A stretch of 64,000 bases of DNA from Rhizobium metallidurans (GTDB lineage: Bacteria; Pseudomonadota; Alphaproteobacteria; Rhizobiales; Rhizobiaceae). The stretch's first letter is position 1. The number at the start of each line of letters is the position of its first letter. Location: the NCBI RefSeq assembly GCF_014196505.1, contig NZ_JACIDW010000011.1, positions 91,146-155,145 of the forward strand, given 5' to 3'. Under the pieces are notes generated by a model, which ran no database searches, had not been told where the DNA came from, and saw only the letters and a program-made list of their open reading frames with translations. A program made the translations under genes and the position numbers. Below are positions 18,472 through 27,528 of the stretch, piece after piece.

Positions 18472-19194
18472 GTGACAATCTTGCTTGAGGTATGCGTGGA
18501 TAGCCCGCGCGGTCTGGCGGCGGCCATAGAAGGCGGCGCCGATCGTATCGAACTGTGCTCGGCGCTTGAAATCGGCGGGCTCACGCCTGTCGCCGGCATG
18601 ATGAAGGCGGCCGCCGCCGCGCCCATCCCCGTCTACGCGATGATCCGCCCGCATGCCGGCCCCTTCGTGTTCGACAGCGGCGACGAAGCGGCGATGATGG
18701 CGGATATCGATGCCGTCAGAGCCTTCGGCCTCGCCGGCGTGGTCATCGGGGCAAACCGTGAGGACGGCACGCTCGACATGCCGCTGCTGCGCCGCTTGAA
18801 AGCGCATGCCGCCGGCCTCGGCTCGACCCTGCATCGCGCCTTCGATCTCGTTCCCGATCCCGACGCGGCCTTGGAGCAGGCCGTCGAGCTCGGCTGCGAG
18901 CGCATCCTCACTTCCGGCTGCATTCCCAAGGCCATCGACGGCCTGGAAACATTGACGCGGCTGTCGAGGAAGGCGGCCGGGCGGATATCGATCATGCCGG
19001 GCAGCGGCGTGCGCCCCGCCAACGCGCCGCAGATCCTGCGCGCCACCGGCGCCCGCGAAATTCACGGCTCCTGCAGCTCGCCTGTGAGCAATGTCGATCC
19101 CCGCGCCGTCGCCTTCGGTTTCGAGGCCGCATCGCCCAACCGGACGGACGCGTCCATCGTGCGCCAGATGCGCGAGGCGATCGACAGTCTTTAG
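18472..19194 (+). CDS. cutC: CutC family protein
   Basis: A 240-residue TIM-barrel protein of the CutC family, historically linked to copper homeostasis, although its biochemical role is disputed. Family segments include LEVCVDSPRGLAAAIEGGADRIELCSAL at the N-terminus, MIRPHAGPFVF, and SGVRPANAPQI followed by EIHGSCSSP. The GTG start at 18472 is preceded by GGGAGGAAAG. It is a single gene whose last four bases overlap the end of the convergent dehydrogenase gene. Confidence 0.92.
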   Translation: MTILLEVCVDSPRGLAAAIEGGADRIELCSALEIGGLTPVAGMMKAAAAAPIPVYAMIRPHAGPFVFDSGDEAAMMADIDAVRAFGLAGVVIGANREDGTLDMPLLRRLKAHAAGLGSTLHRAFDLVPDPDAALEQAVELGCERILTSGCIPKAIDGLETLTRLSRKAAGRISIMPGSGVRPANAPQILRATGAREIHGSCSSPVSNVDPRAVAFGFEAASPNRTDASIVRQMREAIDSL

Positions 19195-20207
19195 CCGACT
19201 TTGATGACGGCCTTGATCAGGCCGCTCTTCTCATGCGCCCAGCGCGCCAGATCGCGCGGCGTATCGGAAAGCGTCGTGCGGTGGGTGATCAGCCGGTCCA
19301 CTGGCACGAGGCCGTTGGCGATCGAGGCCGCCACATGCTCGAAATCGATCCGCGTCGCGTTGCGGCTGCCGATCACCATCATCTCGCGTTTGTGGAACTC
19401 GGGGTCCGAAAAGCGGATATCGTCCTTCACGACGCTGACCAGAACCAGCGCGCCGCCATGCGCGACGAACTGGAACGCCTTTTCCATCGACGGGCCGTAG
19501 CCGGTCGCGTCGAAAACGACGTCGAAGCCGTCCCCGCCGGTTTTCGCCTTGACCGCGTCGAGCGTCGTATCGTCGGCGATGATGCCGGATGCGAAGCCGA
19601 AGCGTTCGGCGGCCATCTCCAGCCGCTCGGCACTGGTGTCGAGCAAGGTCACGTCATGGCCGGCGATCCGCGAAAAGATCGCGGCCCCAAGGCCGATCGG
19701 ACCGGCGCCGATGACCAGCGCGCGCGAGCCTTCAGGCGAAAGCGATCGGCGCACGGCATGCGCCCCGATCGCCAGGAATTCCACCGTCGCCGCCGCCTCC
19801 AGGCTCAGCCCCTGGGCCGCATAGAGATTGCCCGCCGGAACCGTGATCTCCTCGCAGAGCGCCCCGTCCGTGTGGACGCCGAGCACCTTGATATTGATGC
19901 AGCAGTTCGCCTTGTCCTTGCGGCAGGCCACGCATTGGCCGCACGAGATATATGGATTGACGATGACAGGCGTGCCGACCGCGATCTCGACGCCGGCGCC
20001 GGTTTCCACCACGGTCGCGGAGATCTCGTGGCCTATCACCCGCGGATATTCGAGAAACGGATGCTTGCCCTCGAAGATATGGTAGTCGGTGCCGCAGATG
20101 CCGACATGGCTGACGGCGAGCCGCGCCCAGCCTGGAGCCGGCGTGCCGGGGGAGGGGCGCTCGACGATCTCGAGAACACCCGGTTGTTGGCAAAGCACGG
20201 CTTTCAT
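19191..20207 (-). CDS. Zinc-dependent alcohol/polyol dehydrogenase (MDR family)
   Basis: A 338-residue NAD(P)-dependent dehydrogenase. Catalytic-zinc ligands lie in GICGTDYH and GHEISA. A structural zinc is held by the cysteines of CGQCVACRKDKANCC, and the nucleotide is bound by GAGPIGLGAA. The fold is that of sorbitol, threonine and idonate dehydrogenases. It is the last gene of the sugar operon, 61 bases after the permease, so it probably oxidises the transported sugar or an intermediate such as a 2-keto-3-deoxy acid. The ATG at 20207 follows GCAGGA. Confidence 0.88.
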   Translation of the reverse strand: MKAVLCQQPGVLEIVERPSPGTPAPGWARLAVSHVGICGTDYHIFEGKHPFLEYPRVIGHEISATVVETGAGVEIAVGTPVIVNPYISCGQCVACRKDKANCCINIKVLGVHTDGALCEEITVPAGNLYAAQGLSLEAAATVEFLAIGAHAVRRSLSPEGSRALVIGAGPIGLGAAIFSRIAGHDVTLLDTSAERLEMAAERFGFASGIIADDTTLDAVKAKTGGDGFDVVFDATGYGPSMEKAFQFVAHGGALVLVSVVKDDIRFSDPEFHKREMMVIGSRNATRIDFEHVAASIANGLVPVDRLITHRTTLSDTPRDLARWAHEKSGLIKAVIKVG

Positions 20208-20268
20208 GACGGATCCTGCATTCGATTGAAAGGAAGCCGGCGGCAAGGCCGGCGCCTTATATTGGCGT

Positions 20269-21243
20269 TCAGGAGCTGCGGCGACGGCGCAGCTGGTCGA
20301 AGTAGACGATCACGATGATCAAGAGGCCGGTGATGATGCGCTGCCAGAACGAATTGACGTTGAGCAGGTTCGCGCCGTTGTTGATCGTGGCGAGGATGAA
20401 GGCGCCGATCAGCGGGCCATGCACGGAGCCGACCGCGCCGAACAGCGAGGTGCCGCCGATGACCGACGAGGCGATCGCCTGCAGTTCCCAGCCGTCCGCC
20501 TGCGTGGCGTTGCCGATGGCGATACGCGAGGCGAGCAGGACACCGACGAACGCCGCGAAGGTCGCCGACAGGATATAGGCCATGTAGATGATGCCGTTGA
20601 CCCTGACACCCGACAGACGCGCCGCCTCGCGATTGGAGCCGACCGCGAAGAGATAGCGGCCCCAGCGGCTGAGATGCAGGAAGATGTAGGACGGGATCGC
20701 CACCAGCACGACCATCCAGAACAGGCTCGGGACGCCGAGGAAGTCGGCGCGGGCGAAGTTCGTGAAGGGCTCGTTGACGATGTTGATCGTCGAACCGTTG
20801 GTGATCAGAAGCCCGATACCGCGCAGCGACGTCAGCGTCGCCAGCGTGATGATGAAGGGCGGCAGGCCCATCTTGACGATGCCGAAGCCATGAAACACCC
20901 CGATCCCGACGCCGATCAAAAGCGTGATCAGGATCGCCGCCCAGACGGGGAAGCCCGCCTGCAGCAGCCATGCCAGGATGACGGTACAGAAGCCGACGAT
21001 CGCGCCGACGGAAAGGTCGATGCCGGCGGTGATGATCACGAAGGTCTGGCCAAGCGCCAGGATCGCCGTCATCGCGCCCTGGCGCAGCAGGTTGGAGATG
21101 TTGAGCGGCGTCCAGAAGCTGGCGGTGACGATGCCGAGCAGGATCCACAGGAAGGCCAGAAGACCGATCAGGGTCAGGCCGAACAGGATGTTGACCTTGC
21201 GGCGCGGCGGCGGCGCGGCGATCTCGGTGGGGGTTACGGTCAT
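20269..21243 (-). CDS. Sugar ABC transporter permease (RbsC family)
   Basis: A 324-residue inner-membrane permease of the ribose/galactose branch with eight to ten helices. The family hallmark LGQTFVIITAGIDLSVGAI is at about residues 60-85. It forms a dimeric channel fed by the periplasmic binding protein and driven by the ATPase encoded 23 bases upstream. The substrate is most likely a pentose, a hexose or a 6-deoxyhexose such as L-fucose, judging from FucU in the same locus. Confidence 0.9.
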   Translation of the reverse strand: MTVTPTEIAAPPPRRKVNILFGLTLIGLLAFLWILLGIVTASFWTPLNISNLLRQGAMTAILALGQTFVIITAGIDLSVGAIVGFCTVILAWLLQAGFPVWAAILITLLIGVGIGVFHGFGIVKMGLPPFIITLATLTSLRGIGLLITNGSTINIVNEPFTNFARADFLGVPSLFWMVVLVAIPSYIFLHLSRWGRYLFAVGSNREAARLSGVRVNGIIYMAYILSATFAAFVGVLLASRIAIGNATQADGWELQAIASSVIGGTSLFGAVGSVHGPLIGAFILATINNGANLLNVNSFWQRIITGLLIIVIVYFDQLRRRRSS

Positions 21244-21266
21244 TTTTCTCTCTCCCTCTTGTTCTT

Positions 21267-22817
21267 TTAGACGCCGATCGCTTCGCTCAGCACTTCTTCA
21301 TGCGTGGCGGCGTGGAAGTCGTGGCTCGCCACGAGCTGGCCACTGCGGAACACATGCAGCCGGTCCGCCAGTTCGTAGACCTCGGGCAGGTAGGAGGAGA
21401 TGAGAATGATCCCCGCGCCCTGCTTCAGCAGCTTGGCGAACAGCCGGTAGATTTCCGCCTTGGTGCCGACATCGACGCCGACGGTCGGTTCGTCGAAGAT
21501 GAAGAGCCGCGCCCCATGGCTCAGCCACTTGCCGATGACGACCTTCTGCTGGTTGCCACCAGACATCGCCGACACCAGCACCCGACGGCTCGGCGTCTTG
21601 ATCGCCAGGTCACGGATCTGCTGGTCGGCGTTCCTGCTTTCCTCGCCGTGGCTGATGACCGGTCCCTTGCTCAGCCGCTTGAAGACCGGCAGGTTGATGT
21701 TGAGGCCGATCGGCAGGTTGAGGCAGAGGCCCTGGTCGCGGCGGCTTTCCGGCGCCAGCGCGATGCCGAGCTCCATCGCGGTGCGCTCGTCCTTGATGTT
21801 GACCTTCTTGCCCATCCAGTGAATTTCACCGGCCGTGGTCTTTTCGCGACCGTAAAGGCCGAGGGCGAATTCGCTGCGTCCGGCGCCGATCAGGCCGTAA
21901 AGGCCGACGATCTGTCCTGCCTTCACCGAAAGCGACACGTTCTCGAAGCCCGGCCCGGACAACCCGCGGACATCGACGATGGTCTCGCCGATCGCAATCT
22001 CTTCCTTGTGATAGATCTGCTCGATCGAGCGGTTGATCATCAGCGCGATCAGCTCGTTCTCGTTGGTTTCGCCGATGTCGCGCGTTCCCACATGGGTGCC
22101 GTCGCGCAGCACCGAGACGCGGTCCGCCAGCTCGAAGACTTCTTCCATGCGATGGCTGATATAGACGATCGTCACGCCTTCGTTCTGCAGGCGGCGGATG
22201 AGCTTGAAGAGCTGCGCCGATTCCTGGCGCGTCAGATAGGCGGTCGGCTCGTCGAAGATCAGGAACTGCGTGCCGCGCATGGCGGCGCGGGCGGTCGCGA
22301 CCAGCTGCTGCTGGCCGATCGTCAGGTCGCTCAAGGGCACGCCGGCCGGCAGGCCGAAGCCGAGATCGTTGAGGACGGCCTGCGCCATCTTCTCCATCTC
22401 CCGCTTGCGCATCAGGCCGTATTGATTGACCTCGTCGCCGAGGAAGAGATTGGCCGCCACCGTCAGGTGCGGGCAGAGAACGACTTCCTGGTGCACGGCG
22501 TTGATGCCGCGCGCGATCGCCTCGTTGGGCGTCGCCAGCGCGACCGGGCGTCCGCACCAGAGCACTTCGCCCGCCGTACGGGTGATGACGCCGGTCAGAA
22601 GCTTGATCAGCGTCGACTTGCCGGCGCCGTTTTCGCCGACGATCGCGTGGATCTCGCCGGCGAGGAAAGTGATCGTCGCCGGTTTCAGCGCCTGCACATA
22701 TCCGTAATTCTTCTGCAATCCCTTGAGTTCGAGGATCGGGGCACCCGCGGGTACGCGGTCCGCCTCCTTCAGCTTGGCGCTGTCATCGTGGCGATGACTG
22801 ACCTCTTCCAGGCTCAT
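21267..22817 (-). CDS. Sugar ABC transporter ATP-binding protein (RbsA family, two ATPase domains)
   Basis: A 516-residue protein with two fused nucleotide-binding domains. The first has Walker A GENGAGKST and Walker B LIFDEPTAYL. The second has the divergent Walker A GLIGAGRSE and a signature SGGNQQKVVIGKWL. This duplicated design with a degenerate second site is typical of RbsA, MglA and XylG. The ATG at 22817 follows GAGGAGGAAA. It lies between the binding-protein and permease genes. Confidence 0.92.
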   Translation of the reverse strand: MSLEEVSHRHDDSAKLKEADRVPAGAPILELKGLQKNYGYVQALKPATITFLAGEIHAIVGENGAGKSTLIKLLTGVITRTAGEVLWCGRPVALATPNEAIARGINAVHQEVVLCPHLTVAANLFLGDEVNQYGLMRKREMEKMAQAVLNDLGFGLPAGVPLSDLTIGQQQLVATARAAMRGTQFLIFDEPTAYLTRQESAQLFKLIRRLQNEGVTIVYISHRMEEVFELADRVSVLRDGTHVGTRDIGETNENELIALMINRSIEQIYHKEEIAIGETIVDVRGLSGPGFENVSLSVKAGQIVGLYGLIGAGRSEFALGLYGREKTTAGEIHWMGKKVNIKDERTAMELGIALAPESRRDQGLCLNLPIGLNINLPVFKRLSKGPVISHGEESRNADQQIRDLAIKTPSRRVLVSAMSGGNQQKVVIGKWLSHGARLFIFDEPTVGVDVGTKAEIYRLFAKLLKQGAGIILISSYLPEVYELADRLHVFRSGQLVASHDFHAATHEEVLSEAIGV

Positions 22818-22935
22818 GTGCGTTTCCTCCTCGCGAATTGCCATGCCGTCCTTCGCCGTCCGCTCCTCCCTAGGAGTTCGGCTGAAGGGAAGAAAGGCCG
22901 CGCGGGATCGCTCCCGCACGGCCATCGTCAGTTCG

Positions 22936-23922
22936 TTACTTGACCTTCGGGTTCAGGAGAGCGTCGATCTTCGGGTCGCTCATATTGGCCTTGGTGACGA
23001 GGTTGGCGCCGGTATCGACCTTCTCCTCGACCTTTTCGCCCTTGGACACGGCAAGCGCGGTCTTCACGCCATCATAGCCCATGCGATAGGGGTCCTGCAC
23101 GACGAGGCCAGCCAGCGAGCCGTCCTTGAGGAAGCCGACCGTCTTGTCGTCGCTGTCGAAGGCGATGACCTTGATCTTGTCGCCGAGCTTGTTTTCGGCG
23201 ATCGCCTGGCCGACGCCCTGGCCGAGGATGAGGTTCGAGGCGAACGCACCCACGAGGTTCGGGTTGGCGGTGATCAGGTCGGTCATCATGTTGAGGCCGG
23301 TCGTCGCCTGGCCGTCACCGTACTTGTCGGCGATCACCTTGAGGCCCGGGTACTTGGTCTTCACCTGGTCCAGGAAGCCTTCGCGGCGCTGTTCCAGCGA
23401 GCCGACGCCCGGCAGGTTGGTGAGGATGACGACTTCGCCTTCTTCCTTGCCGGTCATTTCCTTGATCGCCGCCGCCAGGCCGTCGGCTGCGATGCGGCCG
23501 CCCTGGACGTTGTCGGTGGTGAGGAACGACTTGAAGGCCTTCGAATCCGCGGCCGAGTCAATGCCGATGATCGGAACGGACTTGGCGGCTTCGTCGATCG
23601 GCTTGCCGAGCGCCTTGAACTCGGTCGGCGAGATGACGATCGCCGCCGGCTTGCCGGCAACGGCGTTCTCGAGAATGCTGATCTGGCCGTTCACGTCGGA
23701 TTCTGCCTGTGCGCCAAGCTCAGGAACGTTGACGCCGAGATCCTTGCCAGCGGCGCGGGCGCCGGCAAGCACGATCTGCCAGTAGAAGGACGTGGTGTCC
23801 TTGACGATGATCGGAATGGTCACGTCCGCCGCGAAGGACGGCATCGGCATGGCCGTTGCCATGACGGCTGCGCCCGCCATGGCGGTAAAGGCGCGACGCG
23901 AAAGAATGGACTTCATGCGCAT
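22936..23922 (-). CDS. Sugar-binding periplasmic protein (RbsB family)
   Basis: A 328-residue periplasmic binding protein. The signal peptide carries an Arg-Arg pair (ILSRRAFTAMAGAAVMATAMPMPSFA) and is probably cut before ADVT. The mature protein has the type I fold of ribose/galactose binders (IVISPTEFKALGKPIDEA, then AFDSDDKTVGFLKDG). The ATG at 23922 follows GAGAGGAGAA. It starts the transport part of the locus, 353 bases downstream of fucU. A promoter-like segment upstream shares 20 of 25 bases with one in front of the dehydratase gene. Confidence 0.9.
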   Translation of the reverse strand: MRMKSILSRRAFTAMAGAAVMATAMPMPSFAADVTIPIIVKDTTSFYWQIVLAGARAAGKDLGVNVPELGAQAESDVNGQISILENAVAGKPAAIVISPTEFKALGKPIDEAAKSVPIIGIDSAADSKAFKSFLTTDNVQGGRIAADGLAAAIKEMTGKEEGEVVILTNLPGVGSLEQRREGFLDQVKTKYPGLKVIADKYGDGQATTGLNMMTDLITANPNLVGAFASNLILGQGVGQAIAENKLGDKIKVIAFDSDDKTVGFLKDGSLAGLVVQDPYRMGYDGVKTALAVSKGEKVEEKVDTGANLVTKANMSDPKIDALLNPKVK

Positions 23923-23985
23923 GTTGGTTCTCCTCTCAGGTGCGTTCTCCTCCAGGAAATCTCTCGCGAACGCGAACGAGAGACT

Positions 23986-24010
23986 TTTATCGATAAAAAA
24001 CATTTCCGAG
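23986..24010 (-). promoter_or_regulatory. Promoter/operator segment of the sugar transport genes, matching the one at 27347
   Basis: This 25-base segment contains the palindrome TTTTATCGATAAAA (23985-23998) and is identical at 20 of 25 positions to 27347-27371. On the minus strand GATAAA is in the -10 position for the binding-protein gene. Shared sequence in front of both operon parts suggests one regulator, probably the adjacent GntR protein. Confidence 0.55.
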
Positions 24011-24249
24011 TTCGAAGCTAGCCGAGGCCTGCCCTGATTGCAAGTCTGTGTGGGATAAGCCCTTTGGCTCTTTCCGCCCCGGTACCTGCCCCCGGTCTCC
24101 GACCGAGCAGCCGACGTCAAAGCGCCGGCAACTCGTTCTTCCATACCCTCCGGCCTTTTCCATCCAGGACCGGATGTCTCTCCAGGACATCCAGCCCGCA
24201 AGGCCGTCGCGTTCGATTTATGAAATATAGGTTCCGCGCGAATGTCAAT

Positions 24250-24267
24250 ACGGAACGTTTATTCCGT
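24250..24267. promoter_or_regulatory. Palindrome just after fucU
   Basis: ACGGAA and TTCCGT flank a 6-base spacer and lie 9 bases beyond the fucU stop. It could be an operator for a second promoter of the transport genes (a TTGACA lies next to it on the minus strand) or a weak RNA hairpin between operon segments. No U-tract follows, so it is not a good terminator. Confidence 0.35.
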
Positions 24268-24275
24268 TTCTATCC

Positions 24276-24722
24276 TTATCCCCAGAATACCTCGTCCGGC
24301 AGCACCACGCCCTTCTTCAGGATCAGGTTGCCATAAAGCCGGAACTCGGTGGTCGCGACGATATAGGCGGCCTTGCGCGACCGTTCGTAAAAGGCGAAAC
24401 GCTCGAGCGTCGAAATCGAGAAATCGCCCGCGCGCTTGGACACGATGGTCTGAAATTCCTTGCAGACCTCGGGCACCGCGGTCGGATCGCCCACCACTTC
24501 CATGACCCAGGCCGATTCCGGCACGAACGTATCGAGCGGCATGTGGCTGAGAATGGCTTCCGCCATGGCGGTCGCGCTGACGCCGTCGGCGCGGATCATT
24601 TCCGGGCCCATGGAAAAGGACGGGAAGTTGGCATCGGCGATGACGATCTCGTCTCCATGGCCCATGCGCGCGATGGCGCACAGGAGATCGGGGCTGAGAA
24701 CGGGGTGAATTCCTTTGAGCAT
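24276..24722 (-). CDS. RbsD/FucU family sugar mutarotase (L-fucose mutarotase-like)
   Basis: A 148-residue cytoplasmic protein that converts anomers of a sugar, L-fucose for FucU proper. Conserved segments are LKGIHPVLSPDLLCAIARMGHGDEIVIADANFPS, with the catalytic histidine and aspartate, and the C-terminal EFRLYGNLILKKGVV. The FucU-like SFSMG and the YxNxI-type C-terminus favour fucose over ribose. It lies 12 bases after the aldo/keto reductase gene, so both act on the same free sugar. Confidence 0.85.
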   Translation of the reverse strand: MLKGIHPVLSPDLLCAIARMGHGDEIVIADANFPSFSMGPEMIRADGVSATAMAEAILSHMPLDTFVPESAWVMEVVGDPTAVPEVCKEFQTIVSKRAGDFSISTLERFAFYERSRKAAYIVATTEFRLYGNLILKKGVVLPDEVFWG

Positions 24723-24734
24723 TCTGTTCTTTCC

Positions 24735-25754
24735 TTAAACGCGGACAGCGTCGTCGCCGAGCGGCGGCGCAACGAGCGTGAAGCTATCGAATTCCGGATA
24801 GATCGTCTCCGGCAAAATCGGTGAGAAGAGCTCCATGTTGCGCGCCACGCTGGATGCCTTGCCGGTGCCGATCAGCACCGACGAGACAACAGGATCGCGC
24901 AGCGCGAACTGCAGCGCCGGCGCGGCGAGCGACACACCGTTCTTCTTGGCGACTTCTTCCATGCCGCGCACCTTGGCCAGTACCTCTTCCGTCGCCGGCA
25001 TGTAGTCGAAGTTCGACCCTGCCACGGCACCGGTCGCGAGAATGCCGGAGTTGAAGACGCCGCCGACCACAAGCGAGGTCCCCTTCTTGCGGCAAAGCGG
25101 CAGCAGCTCGGCTTCGGCCGAGCGGTCGAGCAGCGTGTAGCGCCCTGCCATCAGGATGCAGTCGATATCGGCATTTCGCATGACGTCGAGGCAGACGGGC
25201 ACTTCATTGACACCGAGCCCGAAGGCCTTGATCGCGCCCGTCTTCTTCAGTGCCTCCAGCGCCTTGATGCCGGTATCGAGGAATTGCTTGAGATAGACGG
25301 CGTTCTTCGCGGCGCCATGCGTATAGCCGCCGATATCGTGAACATAGAGGATATCGATGCGGTTCAGCCCCAGCCGGGCGTAGCTGAATTCGACCGAGCG
25401 CATGATGCCGTCATAGGAATAGTCGTAATCGGCATCGAAGGAGAGCGGATCGACGTAAGAGTAGTCGGGAACCGTCCCCGTCGGCACCGGTCTGAGCAGC
25501 CGCCCGACCTTGCTTGACAGCACCCATTCGCTTTCCGGCTTGCCGCGCAGAAAATCGCCGACATGGCGCTCGCCGAGACCCAGTCCGTACCAGGGCGCCA
25601 CGTCGAAATAGCGGATGCCGCTATCCCAGGCGGCGTCGAGCGTCTCCATTGCCTGCTCGCGCGGGCAGGCGCGGTAGAGGCCGCCAAGTGCCGCGGCGCC
25701 GAAGCTTACTTCGGTCACCTCGAGCTCGGTCCGGCCGATCCTCCTCGTCTTCAT
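24735..25754 (-). CDS. Aldo/keto reductase (sugar dehydrogenase type, likely L-fucose dehydrogenase-like)
   Basis: A 339-residue (beta/alpha)8 oxidoreductase with the catalytic tetrad. Aspartate and tyrosine lie in YFDVAPWYGLGLGERHVG, lysine in LSSKVGR and histidine in YVHDIGG. Its closest recognisable relatives are pyridoxal 4-dehydrogenase, D-threo-aldose 1-dehydrogenase and L-fucose dehydrogenase, which oxidise C1 of a pyranose to a lactone. With the FucU mutarotase and an acid-sugar dehydratase beside it, oxidation of L-fucose or a similar sugar is the simplest reading. The ATG at 25754 follows AGGGAGGA. Confidence 0.85.
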   Translation of the reverse strand: MKTRRIGRTELEVTEVSFGAAALGGLYRACPREQAMETLDAAWDSGIRYFDVAPWYGLGLGERHVGDFLRGKPESEWVLSSKVGRLLRPVPTGTVPDYSYVDPLSFDADYDYSYDGIMRSVEFSYARLGLNRIDILYVHDIGGYTHGAAKNAVYLKQFLDTGIKALEALKKTGAIKAFGLGVNEVPVCLDVMRNADIDCILMAGRYTLLDRSAEAELLPLCRKKGTSLVVGGVFNSGILATGAVAGSNFDYMPATEEVLAKVRGMEEVAKKNGVSLAAPALQFALRDPVVSSVLIGTGKASSVARNMELFSPILPETIYPEFDSFTLVAPPLGDDAVRV

Positions 25755-25786
25755 CATTCCTCCCTGAAGACTGTGTCCAATATTGA

Positions 25787-27289
25787 TTAGAGCGTCGCTC
25801 CGAGATGCCAAGGCACGAATTCGTTATCGCCGTAGCCGAACTCCTCGCTCTTGGTCTTCCTGCCGGATGCCGTATCGATGATCAGGTCGAAGATCTCGCG
25901 CCCCTTGCCCGAGATCGTCGCATCGCCGCTGGCGATCGTGCCGCAGTCGATGTCCATGTCCTCTTCCATCGAGGCATAGAGCGCCGAATTGCTGGAGAGC
26001 TTGATCGACGGTGCCGGCCGACAGCCGAAGCAGCTGCCCCGCCCGGTGGTGAATGCGATCATGTTGGCGCCGCCGGCGACCTGGCCGGTGGCCGAGACAG
26101 GGTCGTAGCCGGGTGTGTCCATGAAGACGAGCCCGGGTGCCGTCACCCGTTCGGCATAGCCATAAACCGCCGTCAGCGGCGAACGCCCGCCCTTGGCCAC
26201 GGCCCCGAGCGACTTTTCCAGGATGGTCGTCAGCCCGCCGCGCTTGTTGCCGGGGGAGGGGTTGTTGTCGAGCGAGGCGCCGTGCATCGCCACGTATTTC
26301 TCCCACCAGACGATCTTCTCGTCGAGCTTGCGGGCGACTTCCTCGCTGACCGCGCGGCTGCGCAGCAAGTGCTCGGCGCCGTAGATCTCGGAGGTCTCCG
26401 ACAGGATCGCCGTGCCGCCGGCAGCCGCCAGAAGGTCGGCCGCGACACCGAGCGCCGGATTGGCGGTAATCCCCGAGAAACCATCGGAACCGCCGCACTG
26501 CATGCCGATGATGATGTCGCTGATCGGCAGCGGCACGCGGCGCTCGCGCCCGACATCGTCGGCGATCTCCTTCAGCATGCCCATGGCGCGCTCGACGGCG
26601 CGGCGCGATCCGCCGGCATCCTGAATGTTGAAATGGCGCTTGGAATTGCCGGCGCCGCTCTGGCCGTAGAGCGTCAGCTGGTTGACCTCGCAGCCGAGCC
26701 CGATCATCAGCACGCCGCCGAAATTCACATGCCTCGTATAGCCGGCAAGCGTGCGGTGCAGAACGGCCATGCCGTCGCCGGTCGAGCTCATGCCGCAGCC
26801 CTGGTCGTGGACGATAGGCACGAAGCCGTCGATGCCCTCGTAATGCGGCAGGATGGTGCGGTTGGCCTGGTCGGCGATGGCGCGACAGACCGTGGTGGAA
26901 CAGTTCACGCTGGCGATGATGCCGATATAGTTGCGCGTCGCCGAACGTCCGTCGGCGCGCTTGTAGCCCATGAAGGTGCGCGCCCGGTCGGCCGCACTCG
27001 CTTCTTCCGGCGCCGAATTGGCGGTGGCGGCCAGGCGGTCGTTTTCGAAATGCAGGTTCTGGCTATGGATGTGCTGGCCGGCCTTGACGTCAGCGGTCGT
27101 GCGCCCGATCGCCTGCCCGTACTTCACGACCGGCTGACCGAGCGCGATATCTTCGAGCGCGATCTTGTGGCCGGGGTCGATCTTATCGAGCGTCGTCACC
27201 CCCGCAACCGTCTCGCCGGCGGCGATCGGGGCCGTGGCCACAGCGACGTTGTCGCCTGATGACAGGATAATCCAAGGGTCTTTCTTCAA
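25787..27289 (-). CDS. UxaA-family sugar-acid dehydratase (altronate dehydratase type)
   Basis: A 500-residue dehydratase with an N-terminal SAF domain (about residues 10-90) and a large UxaA catalytic domain. The domain has iron/active-site segments QGCGMSSTGDGM, MQCGGSDGFSG and GRGSCFGCRPAPS. The family removes water from altronate, galactarate or, in some pathways, L-fuconate, giving a 2-keto-3-deoxy acid. I place the start at a TTG (27289) because AGGGAG lies 8 bases before it and LKKDPWII is the usual N-terminus. The open frame continues upstream without a plausible start signal. Confidence 0.85.
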   Translation of the reverse strand: MKKDPWIILSSGDNVAVATAPIAAGETVAGVTTLDKIDPGHKIALEDIALGQPVVKYGQAIGRTTADVKAGQHIHSQNLHFENDRLAATANSAPEEASAADRARTFMGYKRADGRSATRNYIGIIASVNCSTTVCRAIADQANRTILPHYEGIDGFVPIVHDQGCGMSSTGDGMAVLHRTLAGYTRHVNFGGVLMIGLGCEVNQLTLYGQSGAGNSKRHFNIQDAGGSRRAVERAMGMLKEIADDVGRERRVPLPISDIIIGMQCGGSDGFSGITANPALGVAADLLAAAGGTAILSETSEIYGAEHLLRSRAVSEEVARKLDEKIVWWEKYVAMHGASLDNNPSPGNKRGGLTTILEKSLGAVAKGGRSPLTAVYGYAERVTAPGLVFMDTPGYDPVSATGQVAGGANMIAFTTGRGSCFGCRPAPSIKLSSNSALYASMEEDMDIDCGTIASGDATISGKGREIFDLIIDTASGRKTKSEEFGYGDNEFVPWHLGATL

Positions 27290-27346
27290 CGATCTTCTCC
27301 CTAGGGAAACACTCGCTGCATTGGCGAATGCGCATTGCTTTTGTTT

Positions 27347-27375
27347 TTTATCTACAATAAACATTTTCAAGTCAA
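27347..27375 (-). promoter_or_regulatory. Promoter and operator of the catabolic operon
   Basis: On the minus strand TTGACT (27370-27375) and GATAAA (27347-27352) are spaced by 17 bases, a good promoter for the dehydratase gene. The inverted repeat TTTAT-ctaca-ATAAA (27347-27361) covers the -10 element. The block 27347-27371 matches 23986-24010 at 20 of 25 positions. Confidence 0.6.
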
Positions 27376-27528
27376 CGGGATTATTGATCCTGTGGACGAG
27401 GGAGGCAAACAGCCGCGGACGATCCAAAATAAGATAAGGATCGCCGAGAGATAAGTTCCTGCCATGCGCCGGCGCCCGCCAATCGCGGGCCCTCGCCGCG
27501 TGCGGCGGGGCAACGAGGCGGGGTGTGC

